38,087 nucleotides of DNA from the NCBI GenBank assembly GCA_021789935.1, contig JAJYIR010000022.1, forward strand, positions 1 to 38,087, given 5' to 3'. A program made the position numbers and the translations under genes. The stretch's first letter is position 1; each line of letters begins with the position of its first letter. Shown here piece by piece: positions 1 to 8,052 of this stretch. Below the pieces are notes generated by a model that worked only from the letters and a program-made list of their open reading frames with translations, searched no databases and was not told the origin of the DNA. Source of the stretch: Nitrospirota bacterium. GTDB taxonomy: Bacteria; Nitrospirota; Thermodesulfovibrionia; Thermodesulfovibrionales; JdFR-88.

Positions 1-252
1 CCCGTATGCTCATTTTGATAATGTCCCTTTCCGGCATGACCCCCTCCTTCAAAGAAGGAAATCATAACCTGTCTATAGGACATTTCTACTTTGCTAATAT
101 AGGACATTATCATTTTGCTGTAACAGATAAAAACGATTTTTTGTCAAAACGGTTTTTTATTCGTCCGGATAAAAAACGGCATGGCCGGAGAAACAAAAAA
201 ATTTTGCCGGCGATGTTTTCCGGAACACCGGTTCTGATCAAGCATGGGGATT
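1..252. repeat. gene-free left edge with IS-end-like repeats
   Basis: I see no convincing gene here. Two copies of a 22-bp unit, tataggacatt-(tctac/atcat)-tttgct, lie at 74-95 and 98-119 with a 24-bp period. The 10-mer ggacattatc of the second copy recurs inverted at 17-26. A 9-bp inverted repeat, gttttttat/ataaaaaac, lies at 152-160 and 169-177. Multiple short terminal repeats of this kind are typical of IS21-like insertion sequences, so this may be an IS end or remnant. No transposase is visible, so the assignment is tentative. An 82-codon open frame across the region resembles nothing and is not called. Confidence 0.4.
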
Positions 253-290
253 AAAAAAAGAGGCGGCCAGCAAGCCGCCCCTTTTTTTTG
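253..290. terminator. bidirectional Rho-independent terminator after flgE
   Basis: A perfect GGCGGC/GCCGCC stem (262-267 with 274-279) and a 6-nt loop are flanked by seven A on the left and eight T on the right. It therefore reads as a terminator on both strands. On the minus strand it lies about 30 nt beyond the flgE stop and would end the fliK-flgD-flgE transcript. On the plus strand it would block read-through from the left edge. Confidence 0.85.
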
Positions 291-319
291 CCAGGAAGTG
301 TTTCTGTTTTTTTAACAGG

Positions 320-1576
320 TTACTGCTTCATGTTCACCAGGGTCTGCATCAGCTGGTCCATCGTGGTGATCATCTTGGAGTTGGCCTCGTACCCGCTTTG
401 TGCGGCGATCATCTTGACGAACTGGTCCGAGAGGTCAACGTTGCTTTCCTCCAGGCTTCCGGAGTTGACGCTTCCCAAACCGGCGGTCTGGGGGCTGCCT
501 ATAAGGGCCTGGCCGGAATCTACGGTCTGGGTATACAGGTTTCCGTCCAGTTGCTGGAGGCTGGTGGGGGAGTCGAAGTTCGCAAGGACCACCTGCCCAA
601 GCGTCTTCTGCTGCCCGTTCGTATAATTGCCGGTGATGAGGCCGTTTTTGTCTATCGAGTATTTATCCATCGTGCCCGCGGGCATGCCGTCCTGGGTGAT
701 ATTCTCGACTGAAAAGGCGGAGGCGAACTGGGTTGTGCCGTCAAGGCCGGTCCCGCTCTCAGGCGCACTGATGGCGGTGCCGTAATCAAACTTGATATTT
801 TGTGAACTCGCAAAATTAAACGAAATAGCCGGATCTCCGCTGTCGCTATAGAGCGCGCCGCCCGGAGTGAAGGCTAGGTTCTGGGTGCCCGCGATCGTCG
901 GATTGCCCGAAGTGTTATTGTATACGTAACTCACTTGCCAGTCATTGTTCCCGTTGGCGTCAGGTCCCCCCAGGTTCGTAAAGTAGGCGGTTATAGGATG
1001 CTCAACGCCCTGGACGTCATAAGCGTTGACCGTGGTGGAATAGCCGTAGTTTGTGCTACCCAGGGTGTATGCGGCGGTTACCGGAGAGGTCGACTCCAGG
1101 TTCAGCTTCATACCGACCGAAGAGGTCTCCACCGGGGGAATCTGGGAAACCGTGAGCGAGAGGTTGCCGATGGTGCCGGTGATGTTGCCGTTGGGATCAG
1201 CCTGATAGCCCTGAAGTATATCGCCCTGAGAGTCAACAATGTTGCCGCTTTTGTCCGTAGAGAACTGTCCGGCCCTGGTATAACGCTCCCCGCTTGAGCC
1301 GTTGACAACAAAAAAACCGTTCCCCTCGATCGCCATGTCCAGCGCGTTCGAAGTGGTCTCCAGGGAGCCAGGGGTAAACTGCGGAGCGACGTCGTCCACT
1401 CTTACGCCGCTGCCCACCTGCATGCCCGCCATCTCTGAGGAAAGGACATCTCCAAAAATTGCGTCGGAATTTTTAAACCCAACAGTGTTCTGGTTGGCTA
1501 TATTGTTACTGATAACCGAAAGCTGTGTGTCTTCCGCATTCAGTCCGCTTACTGCCGTGTACATTGATGAAATCAT
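320..1576 (-). CDS. flgE: flagellar hook protein FlgE
   Basis: FlgE polymerises outside the cell into the curved hook that joins rod to filament. The 418-residue product has the conserved N-terminal rod/hook region (residues about 5-35, SGLN...ISNNIANQNTVGFK) and the C-terminal coiled segment (SNVDLSDQFVKMIAAQSGYEA...). Both form the D0 domain shared by axial proteins. The variable middle fits a hook protein of normal size. The start is set by a perfect AAAGGAGG 9 nt upstream. It is the last gene of fliK-flgD-flgE, 14 nt after flgD, and is followed by a strong terminator. FlgG/FlgF share the ends but are about 260 residues and lack the large middle, so FlgE is favoured. Confidence 0.95.
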   Translation of the reverse strand: MISSMYTAVSGLNAEDTQLSVISNNIANQNTVGFKNSDAIFGDVLSSEMAGMQVGSGVRVDDVAPQFTPGSLETTSNALDMAIEGNGFFVVNGSSGERYTRAGQFSTDKSGNIVDSQGDILQGYQADPNGNITGTIGNLSLTVSQIPPVETSSVGMKLNLESTSPVTAAYTLGSTNYGYSTTVNAYDVQGVEHPITAYFTNLGGPDANGNNDWQVSYVYNNTSGNPTIAGTQNLAFTPGGALYSDSGDPAISFNFASSQNIKFDYGTAISAPESGTGLDGTTQFASAFSVENITQDGMPAGTMDKYSIDKNGLITGNYTNGQQKTLGQVVLANFDSPTSLQQLDGNLYTQTVDSGQALIGSPQTAGLGSVNSGSLEESNVDLSDQFVKMIAAQSGYEANSKMITTMDQLMQTLVNMKQ

Positions 1577-1590
1577 TATATGGTCCTCCT

Positions 1591-2013
1591 TTATTGGCTG
1601 TTTTTTATTTCCGTGATATCACTCATGGAAACGGTTGTGTTGTCCGAAAGCACAAGGCTTGCCTGGTTGTTCTGGAACGATACTCCCTCGACCTGGGCCG
1701 TGTCCCCGCCAGAAGTGGTCACATACTTTCCGATCATATTGCTTGCCATAACATTGCTAGAGAGGCTTCCCATGGAAGTGTTCAGGTTGCTCAGCTGTTC
1801 AAGCTGGCTGAACTGGGCCAGCTGAGAAGTAAACTGGGTCCCGTCAACAGGCTGAAGAGGGTCCTGGTACTGGAGCTGGGTGGTCAGCAGCTGCATAAAC
1901 TCGTTCTGCAAAGCGCTGGCGCTGGGCATGGTACTACCCGTCTGTCCGGAAGATCCCGACTGGTTGACTATGCCCGTAAGGCCGGTGGTATTCGATGGAA
2001 TTGTTGTGCTCAT
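1591..2013 (-). CDS. flgD: hook-capping protein FlgD (short form)
   Basis: FlgD forms the transient cap under which FlgE subunits assemble. The 140-residue product contains the conserved N-terminal segment (around residues 38-75, with FMQLLTTQLQYQDPLQP and QLAQFSQLEQLSNL) and then a short segment. The C-terminal Tudor/Ig-like domain of enterobacterial FlgD (about 230 aa) is absent, a reduced form also known in other phyla such as Bacillus. The start has a perfect AAAGGAGG site overlapping the fliK stop, which implies tight coupling. It lies between the hook-length regulator and the hook protein it helps assemble. Confidence 0.93.
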   Translation of the reverse strand: MSTTIPSNTTGLTGIVNQSGSSGQTGSTMPSASALQNEFMQLLTTQLQYQDPLQPVDGTQFTSQLAQFSQLEQLSNLNTSMGSLSSNVMASNMIGKYVTTSGGDTAQVEGVSFQNNQASLVLSDNTTVSMSDITEIKNSQ

Positions 2014-2029
2014 TTCAAAAAATCCTCCT

Positions 2030-3880
2030 TTAAGCGAACAGACTTAAAAGGCCTCCGCCCGCAACAGCGGGCTTTTGGCCGATTTGCTCAATCTGCATGG
2101 TCCTTGTTTTATCCCCGGATCTGTCCCCATTACCGGGAAAAAACTCCCTTTGCCCGCCATTTTTCCGGTTCCTTAATGAAACGGAAAAACTGCCGATATT
2201 GATCCCTTCCCCAGCAAGCTTATTTGCAATATTCTCCAGGTGCCCCTCAATCACTTCCTTTCCTATCGATTCCGAAGCGTTGATATGCGCGTTCAGCTGC
2301 CCTTTATCCATATACAATTTTATGTCCATCTTGCCCAGGCCTTCGGGCTCGATCCTTACCTCAATTGAGTTGTCCGCCTGCTTCGTGACCACGAATGGCT
2401 CCTCAACCGGGTGTGGAGTTCTTACAGTTTCAGTCTGCGTACGGCCTGAAATGATGTTTGCCGGATTGCTGTTTCCGGTGCTGACTGAAACGCTTTTGTC
2501 CGGGGTTTGAATGCTCCTGCCATCAATTGCCTGCCCCTTGCCCTTGTCCACGTCCTTCAGGACACCCGCTTGGACATTTTTTGCAGCCGCGATCACCTGG
2601 GCCAGAATGAATTTTTTACCCTGGGCGGCCCCGCTTTCCTGAGCTCCAGCCTTCAAAAGGTCCTGGGCTGCCAGGTTATTACTTGTGTTGTCCGGCCTCG
2701 ATCCAGACAGGCCGTTTTGGCTGTGGCTGCTTTCTTCCTGGCCGCCGGGGGCCGCTTTATCACCCGGGCCCTCCTGGCCTTTGATCTTCACGGTCTCATC
2801 GACTTTGGTCTTAAGGTCCGCGGAGAATTTGTTTTTCCCATCATCAACCTGTGCCTGCGCGAACAGCTTTTTCCCATCGGTCTTTCCCGGATCTGACAGC
2901 GGCGCTTTCGCCGACGATTTTCCTGATACGTGCCCGCTTTCGTCTGCGCCGCCCTCCCCCGCCTTGCTTTTATCCGCGACCCCGGCCGATTGCCCGGACT
3001 GGTCACTCTCCGGCACAGACCCTGCGGCGGAATTGATCGCCGCTGCAAGATCGGAGTCCGCCCGGGGAGACCCTCCCCTGGGGCCCGGAACCAGACTGTC
3101 AGCAAGCTGCCCGGATTTTCCATCTTTTTTATCAACGCCTGAAGCGGTCCCCGCCCCCTGAGACACACCCGTTGCCTGCAAGGCATCTGCCAACGTTTTT
3201 TTTGTATTTTTTTGCCCGGACGCGATGCCGGACTTCTTTGCTGCAGACGTCCCTGACATGGCATCAGCTCCTGCCGCTTTGGCCGCACCGGAAGTGCCAG
3301 TTCCCGAAAGGGCGCTTGAAGCCGTTTTGGTTTCCCCCCCACCGGGGGCCAAAGACCCGGACGCGACAAGGCTCCCAATGATCCCGGCAATGTCAGCGTC
3401 CAGGGACCCTTTGGAAGCGGTTTGTCCCGAGCTCTGGGACGCTCCGTTGTCCTTTGTGTGAGCGCGCAAATCGTCTTTCGATCCATCCACGTCAACTTTG
3501 GAGGAAAGTTTTTTTGTCCCGGCAAGACCGGACTGTCCACCCTCTCCGGCCTGCGAGGCCGCATCGGTTCCGGCCTGCTTGCCAGCTTGCTGAATGACTT
3601 GAGAACAGACTTGATAACCGGCTTGCGCGCCGGACTGTCCTTCCGCTGCGCCATTTTTTGTGCTGCCCTTTTTTAATTCCTCACCCTGGCCCGTTTTTGT
3701 ATGACCGGAACTGTACCCTGATGCGTGGGTACTATTGTTTGAGAAGCTGTGAGAGGTCGACGCATTGGCTTCCTGCAGGGCATCGGGAAAGGAAACATTC
3801 GCACCGCCGGCAGCCGCCCGGCTGCTTCCAGTCTGACCCGAAGCCGCCTGAAAGAGCTTTACTTTACCAGGATTCGACAT
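2030..3880 (-). CDS. fliK: flagellar hook-length control protein FliK
   Basis: FliK measures the hook and switches export from hook to filament substrates. The C-terminal part (roughly residues 485-590) is a recognisable Flg_hook domain with the PEGLGKMDIKLYMDKGQL core. Residues about 20-440 are a long Ser/Gly/Ala/Lys/Gln-rich low-complexity region, as expected for the extended ruler domain. I start it at the ATG at 3880 (product MSNPGKVK..., 616 aa), preceded by CAGG, rather than at the in-frame ATG at 3898, which has no ribosome site and would sit at the predicted transcription start. It is first in fliK-flgD-flgE and has its own sigma-54-type promoter. Confidence 0.9.
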   Translation of the reverse strand: MSNPGKVKLFQAASGQTGSSRAAAGGANVSFPDALQEANASTSHSFSNNSTHASGYSSGHTKTGQGEELKKGSTKNGAAEGQSGAQAGYQVCSQVIQQAGKQAGTDAASQAGEGGQSGLAGTKKLSSKVDVDGSKDDLRAHTKDNGASQSSGQTASKGSLDADIAGIIGSLVASGSLAPGGGETKTASSALSGTGTSGAAKAAGADAMSGTSAAKKSGIASGQKNTKKTLADALQATGVSQGAGTASGVDKKDGKSGQLADSLVPGPRGGSPRADSDLAAAINSAAGSVPESDQSGQSAGVADKSKAGEGGADESGHVSGKSSAKAPLSDPGKTDGKKLFAQAQVDDGKNKFSADLKTKVDETVKIKGQEGPGDKAAPGGQEESSHSQNGLSGSRPDNTSNNLAAQDLLKAGAQESGAAQGKKFILAQVIAAAKNVQAGVLKDVDKGKGQAIDGRSIQTPDKSVSVSTGNSNPANIISGRTQTETVRTPHPVEEPFVVTKQADNSIEVRIEPEGLGKMDIKLYMDKGQLNAHINASESIGKEVIEGHLENIANKLAGEGINIGSFSVSLRNRKNGGQREFFPGNGDRSGDKTRTMQIEQIGQKPAVAGGGLLSLFA

Positions 3881-3909
3881 TATGCCTGACGCTTTCATGC
3901 AGACACTTA

Positions 3910-3926
3910 ATCAACAAGCGTGCCAG
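3910..3926 (-). promoter_or_regulatory. sigma-54-type promoter of fliK-flgD-flgE
   Basis: The minus strand reads CTGGCACGCTTGTTGAT. This matches the sigma-54 consensus YTGGCACG-N4-TTGCW at all fixed bases except A for C in the -12 element. The predicted transcription start is near 3899, giving a 19-nt leader to the fliK ATG at 3880. It sits in a non-coding gap directly after a terminator, where a promoter is expected. Confidence 0.75.
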
Positions 3927-3970
3927 TTTTGCCGCCGCCCCGAAAAAAAATGTTACTGCCTGAATTTAAA

Positions 3971-3998
3971 AGAAAAAACCGGATTTTTTAAAATCCGG
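3971..3998 (-). terminator. Rho-independent terminator after the flgB operon
   Basis: On the minus strand, CCGGATTTT-AA-AAAATCCGG forms a perfect 9-bp stem (3979-3998) followed by TTTTTTCTTTT. It lies about 45 nt beyond the MotE-like gene and should end the flgB-to-motE transcript before the fliK promoter. Confidence 0.85.
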
Positions 3999-4043
3999 CT
4001 GAAAGGTTCGAAAAGATTTTTTTGTTTTCGGGGGATGAAAGAT

Positions 4044-4520
4044 TTACCGGATAGGAATTTTTTTCCCAAGCGAAAGTATCCTGCCTGAGATGGCGGAAGC
4101 CTTCGCCGGGGACATGGCTGCCATGACGGCGGCGGCCTTTCTCGGGTTCATCATAAGAATTACCCTGACGGCTTCGGCCTCATCAAGCCCGGAGAGAGTC
4201 TGGGCGGTATTTTCGGGCGGCATGGTTTCATAGACCTTGATGAGCTTGGCCGCCGCCTTGCCGGAAAGTGAATTAAGCTCCTTGATGGCGGCCTGCACCT
4301 GGACCAGCAGGGCCTGGTATTTGGATATTCTTGCGTCCACGTCCTTCTTCAGTGCTTCGAGCCTGTCGCTTGAAACCTTCAGCGCCTCCTGCTTGTCCTG
4401 AAACGTTTTTTCGTTGGCCGGCGGGATGGAGATCACGTATTTTTGCGGGGCAGCGCGGCACAAAAAGACCAGCGGAGAAGAAAATATAAAAAAGGCGGTT
4501 AGTGCGAACAGCTTTTTCAT
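4044..4520 (-). CDS. MotE-like exported protein of flagellar cluster
   Basis: The 158-residue product starts with a hydrophobic signal or anchor (residues 3-20, LFALTAFFIFSSPLVFL then CRAAP). A coiled-coil-prone stretch follows (about 40-90). The C-terminal region (about 95-150, ETMPPENTAQTLSGLDEAEAVRVILMMNPRKAAAVMAAM) resembles the MgtE-N/FliG-N-like helical repeat of MotE proteins. MotE is described as a periplasmic chaperone for a motor protein in rhizobia, and similar genes often follow fliJ elsewhere. The ATG overlaps the fliJ stop (ATGA), implying coupled translation. It is the last gene of the operon. The precise role here is inference. Confidence 0.7.
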   Translation of the reverse strand: MKKLFALTAFFIFSSPLVFLCRAAPQKYVISIPPANEKTFQDKQEALKVSSDRLEALKKDVDARISKYQALLVQVQAAIKELNSLSGKAAAKLIKVYETMPPENTAQTLSGLDEAEAVRVILMMNPRKAAAVMAAMSPAKASAISGRILSLGKKIPIR

Positions 4521-4960
4521 AATCCGGGATTTTTCCTTGACTTCATGGCGCTAAAATCCGTCTCTTTCTGCTCCGCAGATTGTCTTTCCTTCAATTCCTC
4601 CGTGGATATCCTGGAATGGAGTATCTCAAACACACGCTCCTCCCTGTAAGCCTTCCCCAACTCACTTTGTTTAAGGTCCACTTCCTTTTGTATCTCCTCT
4701 ATCTTTTTCTCCTGCTCCTTCATGCGCTTGTCCAGGTAGATCATGTAGTTGCTCAGGAGCTCAAGCTTGCCGGTGTCTATAGTTTCGAGGGATTGGATCT
4801 GGTCCATCGCTTCCATGTTCCCGGCCAGTTTCAATCTCATGCCGTCAAGTCTGGAAGTTTCCTGGGCGAGCCTTTCCTTTGCCTTCATCATCTCCGCGGA
4901 CATCTGTTCCTTCACCAATGACTTCCACTCAATTATCCTTGAAATATTTTTGCTTGTCAT
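4517..4960 (-). CDS. fliJ: flagellar export chaperone FliJ
   Basis: FliJ is a small coiled-coil stalk protein that sits in the FliI hexamer and links it to the export gate. The 147-residue product is almost entirely charged heptad-like helix rich in Glu, Lys and Gln, with few aromatics, which fits FliJ in size and composition. FliJ is poorly conserved, so position is strong support: it follows fliI by 31 nt and overlaps the next gene by 4 nt. An AAGGA site precedes the ATG. Confidence 0.8.
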   Translation of the reverse strand: MTSKNISRIIEWKSLVKEQMSAEMMKAKERLAQETSRLDGMRLKLAGNMEAMDQIQSLETIDTGKLELLSNYMIYLDKRMKEQEKKIEEIQKEVDLKQSELGKAYREERVFEILHSRISTEELKERQSAEQKETDFSAMKSRKNPGL

Positions 4961-4991
4961 GTCCTTCTTTCAGAAAAAATGGAATGAAAAA

Positions 4992-6329
4992 TCAGGTCTT
5001 TGTTTTTTGCTGTTCCGTTATCCCGTTTTCCCCAAAAATATAATAAAGCCCCTGTATGCTGTCAGCCATGTCCCGCCTCTCCAGCATGTCCTGCCTCAAA
5101 TATTCTTTCAGCCTGTCTATTATGCCTATCGCATAATCCACCTTCGGGTTGGACCCGGCCTTGTAGGCCCCGAGGTTTATCATGTCCTCCATTTTCTTGT
5201 ATGCGGCCATGGTCTCCATGAACTTGGATGCGTACTGCCTGTGTCTTTCATCCACTATGTCGTTCATCAGCCTGCTTATGCTCTGCATCACATCGATGGA
5301 AGGATAATGGTTTTCCATGGCAAGACTTCTGGACAGGACTATATGGCCGTCCAGGATGGCCCTGGCCGCATCGGTAACCGGGTCCTGCAAATCGTCCCCT
5401 TCCGCAAGCACCGTATATATGCCGGTAATGCTGCCATCCCCCTCCCCCGTGCCTGCGCGCTCAAGTATCTTGGGCAGCAAAGCAAAAACAGAAGGAGTGT
5501 AGCCTTTTGTGGTGGGAGGCTCCCCGATGGCGAGGCCTATCTCTCTTTGCGCCTGGGCAACGCGCGTAAGGGAATCCATCAGAAGAAGCACATTTTCTCC
5601 CTGGTCCCTGAAATGCTCGGCAATCGCGGTGGCGGCAAGCGCCGCCCTTATTTTTGCAAGCGGAGGGTTTTCGGCCGTGGACACTACCACGACGGATTTT
5701 TTCATGCCCTCTTCGCCAAGGTCCTTTTCGATGAACTCGCGGACTTCCCTTCCACGCTCGCCGATCAGGGCGATCACGTTTACCGTGGCCTCCGTATACC
5801 GGGCTATCATGCCAAGCAGCACGCTCTTACCGACCCCTGAACCCGCCATAATGCCTATACGCTGGCCTTTGCCGCAGGTCAGAAGCCCGTTTATGGCCCT
5901 TATGCCCAAATCCATGGGCTCTTGTATCCGCTTCCTTCCCATGGGGCTAGGCGTCGGCGAGATTAGCGGAAAATCAACTCCGCTAACAGGCCCTTTCCCG
6001 TCCATCGGGAGGCACCTGTCGTTTATTACCCTGCCTTTAAGCAGGGGCCCAGCCTTCACCGAGACATTTTTTCCCATAAGCTGAACGCGGCTTCCGGGCC
6101 TTATGCCCGAAAGCTCACCGGTGGCCATCAGCAATACCTGGCCATCCCTGAAACCAACGACCTCCGCATCTATCGCGCCGCCGCCGGCAAAAATCAGGCA
6201 GGACTCACCGATGCTCGTCTCCATGCCGGTGGCTTTGATGATTATGCCAGTAATCTCGGAGACCTTCCCGTAGACCTGAAGAGGGTCTGTTTCCCCGGCC
6301 GCCTCTATGTAAGGCGCCAGGTTTATCAT
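4992..6329 (-). CDS. fliI: flagellum-specific export ATPase FliI
   Basis: FliI is the cytoplasmic ATPase of the flagellar type III export apparatus, related to F1-ATPase beta. The 445-residue product has the beta-barrel N-domain, a Walker A (AGSGVGKS, residues 162-169), a Walker B region ending LLLMDSLTR, and the family-typical GEPPTTKGYTPSVFALLP segment. Length is normal. The ATG at 6329 has only a weak ribosome site; the 52-nt gap to fliH is GC-rich with CCGG-type self-complementarity. It belongs to the fliF-G-H-I-J block. Confidence 0.96.
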   Translation of the reverse strand: MINLAPYIEAAGETDPLQVYGKVSEITGIIIKATGMETSIGESCLIFAGGGAIDAEVVGFRDGQVLLMATGELSGIRPGSRVQLMGKNVSVKAGPLLKGRVINDRCLPMDGKGPVSGVDFPLISPTPSPMGRKRIQEPMDLGIRAINGLLTCGKGQRIGIMAGSGVGKSVLLGMIARYTEATVNVIALIGERGREVREFIEKDLGEEGMKKSVVVVSTAENPPLAKIRAALAATAIAEHFRDQGENVLLLMDSLTRVAQAQREIGLAIGEPPTTKGYTPSVFALLPKILERAGTGEGDGSITGIYTVLAEGDDLQDPVTDAARAILDGHIVLSRSLAMENHYPSIDVMQSISRLMNDIVDERHRQYASKFMETMAAYKKMEDMINLGAYKAGSNPKVDYAIGIIDRLKEYLRQDMLERRDMADSIQGLYYIFGENGITEQQKTKT

Positions 6330-6381
6330 CTCAGCATACGCAGCGTCCGGCCCCGGCCTCCGGAATGCACCTTTGTTTTCT

Positions 6382-7074
6382 TCATTTTTTGCTACCGGCC
6401 TGGCCCAGCTTTTCGGACATTTGTTTGATCATGTTTTTAAGCTGCTCATCTATCCCTGTCTCTATCTCCTGGACCGGCCCGGCAATGACCGCGCCATGGC
6501 GCTCGGCATGAGGGTCCGCCTCCAGGACTATATCCCCGTTTCCGCCAAGTAGAATTTCCGGTTTGTGCTTGGAGATAATATCGCAGACAAACGGGCTTGT
6601 CCTGATGGTTACCCTCTGCTGTGGCAGCATCTTTGAAAGCGCTTCTTTAATGATCCTGGCTGACGCTTCCGGATTTACTTTGAGCTCTTCAATAACTATC
6701 TGCCTTGCCGCGCTCATCGCCAACTCCACAAACTGCGGCTCCGTCTCCCTTATGATTTTTTCTTTCAGGCAGGTAATCTCCTCTATTATCGTTTGGAGCC
6801 TTTCCACAAGCACCAGGGCCTTCTGCTCTCCCATGGCGTATCCCGCCTCCTCGCCCGTCTTATATCCCTTTTCAAATGCCTCTCTCTCCAGGACCTCGAT
6901 CCGGCCAGCTATCTCGGCCGCGCTGTCCGCCTCCGGTTCTTCCGCTTCCGGCTCTTCCGCCGGTCCGGCAGAAAGCTCGAAAGAACGCCCTTCGAAGACC
7001 GGCATCTCAAATTGCAGTATCTCGGCAGGCAGCATGCACGGGCTGTCCGCACCGGAAAATCCGTCAGACCACAA
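6382..7074 (-). CDS. fliH: flagellar assembly protein FliH
   Basis: FliH binds and restrains FliI and docks it at the C-ring. The 230-residue product has an acidic Glu/Pro/Ala-rich segment with a repeated AEEPE unit (about residues 40-55). An Ala/Glu-rich helix follows (LEREAFEKGYKTGEEAGYAMGEQKAL), then a C-terminal domain resembling V-ATPase subunit E. The best start is a TTG at 7074, 9 nt after GGGGG and overlapping the end of fliG by 11 nt. An ATG at 7035 has no ribosome site. Confidence 0.88.
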   Translation of the reverse strand: MWSDGFSGADSPCMLPAEILQFEMPVFEGRSFELSAGPAEEPEAEEPEADSAAEIAGRIEVLEREAFEKGYKTGEEAGYAMGEQKALVLVERLQTIIEEITCLKEKIIRETEPQFVELAMSAARQIVIEELKVNPEASARIIKEALSKMLPQQRVTIRTSPFVCDIISKHKPEILLGGNGDIVLEADPHAERHGAVIAGPVQEIETGIDEQLKNMIKQMSEKLGQAGSKK

Positions 7075-8047
7075 GTTCTTCGTCCCCCTTTCCGGCGAGT
7101 ATTATCTTGCCCTCAGCCTCCAGTTTCCTGGCGGTCTTTACTATGGCAAGCTGGGCCTTTTCCACATCGGAAACCCTTGCGGGCCCCCTGAGCTGAATGT
7201 CTTCTTTCAAAAGTTCGGACGCCCTCTGGGACATATTTTTGAATATCTTGTCCTTTAGTACCTGAGAAGCGGTCTTCAGGGCAAGCGTCAGATCCTCCGT
7301 CGACACCTCTTTCAGAAGAACCTGGATGCCCTTGTCGTCCAGTCCGGCCAGGTCGTCAAATACAAACATGAGCTGCCTTACGGAATCGGCTATGGAAGAG
7401 CTCTTCTCCTCCATGGACTCAAGCACCCGTGACTCCGTGGCCCGGTCGCAGTGGTTCAGTATCTCGGCCAGTGTTTTTGTGCCCTCTATCTTTTTCCCTA
7501 CGCCCCCCCCGACGTCCAGGTGCCCCTTGAGAATCACGTTAAGCTCGTCTATCACGCTCTCCGGAATACGTTCGGTCGTGGCTATTCTGTAGGACACCTC
7601 GGTCTTGATCCCTTCAGGAAGAAGCAAAAACACCTCCGCGGCTTTTGGGGGCTCCAGCAGGCTTATGATAAGCGCAATAGTTTGAGGATGCTCGGTGACA
7701 AGGAAATTCGATATCGTTTTGGCATCGACCCACTTCAGGGAATCAAGGGCGTTTTTTTTCGTTGCAAGCTCCATCACCTTTCCCGCGCTGTCCTCCCCGA
7801 ACCCTTTCACCAGGGCGCGCTTTATGAAAGTGTCCCCGCTCACCATCATGTCTCCCTTGGTTATCAACTCGGTCACTTCTTCAAATACGCTTTCGATGGT
7901 GGCGCGCCTTATGGAATTGAGCTTTGCCATCTTCTTTGTTATGTTCTCGACATGTTTCATATCGAGGGCCTGAAGCACCTTTGCGGCGGTCTCCTCCCCG
8001 ATAGAGGCCAGGAACACAGCGGCTTTTTCATATCCGGTCAGTGCCAT
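7064..8047 (-). CDS. fliG: flagellar motor switch protein FliG
   Basis: FliG is the rotor protein at the MS-ring/C-ring interface that contacts the stator and carries the switching surfaces. The product is 327 residues from the ATG at 8047 (MALTGYEKAAVFLAS), preceded by GGAGG and 5 nt after the fliF stop. The EHPQTIALIISLL middle-domain motif is present, as is the charged C-terminal torque helix region ending RKLEAEGKI. A longer reading to 8116 would overlap fliF and adds a basic, non-conserved leader, so it is rejected. Confidence 0.96.
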   Translation of the reverse strand: MALTGYEKAAVFLASIGEETAAKVLQALDMKHVENITKKMAKLNSIRRATIESVFEEVTELITKGDMMVSGDTFIKRALVKGFGEDSAGKVMELATKKNALDSLKWVDAKTISNFLVTEHPQTIALIISLLEPPKAAEVFLLLPEGIKTEVSYRIATTERIPESVIDELNVILKGHLDVGGGVGKKIEGTKTLAEILNHCDRATESRVLESMEEKSSSIADSVRQLMFVFDDLAGLDDKGIQVLLKEVSTEDLTLALKTASQVLKDKIFKNMSQRASELLKEDIQLRGPARVSDVEKAQLAIVKTARKLEAEGKIILAGKGDEELVV

Positions 8048-8052
8048 GGCCC

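Noticed and set aside
6-254. 82-codon open frame at the left edge
   Set aside because: It runs through AT-rich repeats and inverted repeats, has no ribosome site and matches no family I know.
3278-3294. TGGCAC followed by GTGCG inside fliK, minus strand
   Set aside because: The -12 element is poor and the site is inside low-complexity coding sequence.
2788-3654. 288-codon second minus-strand frame within fliK
   Set aside because: It is an Arg/Pro-rich product of the low-complexity fliK DNA in another frame, with no motif or start signal.
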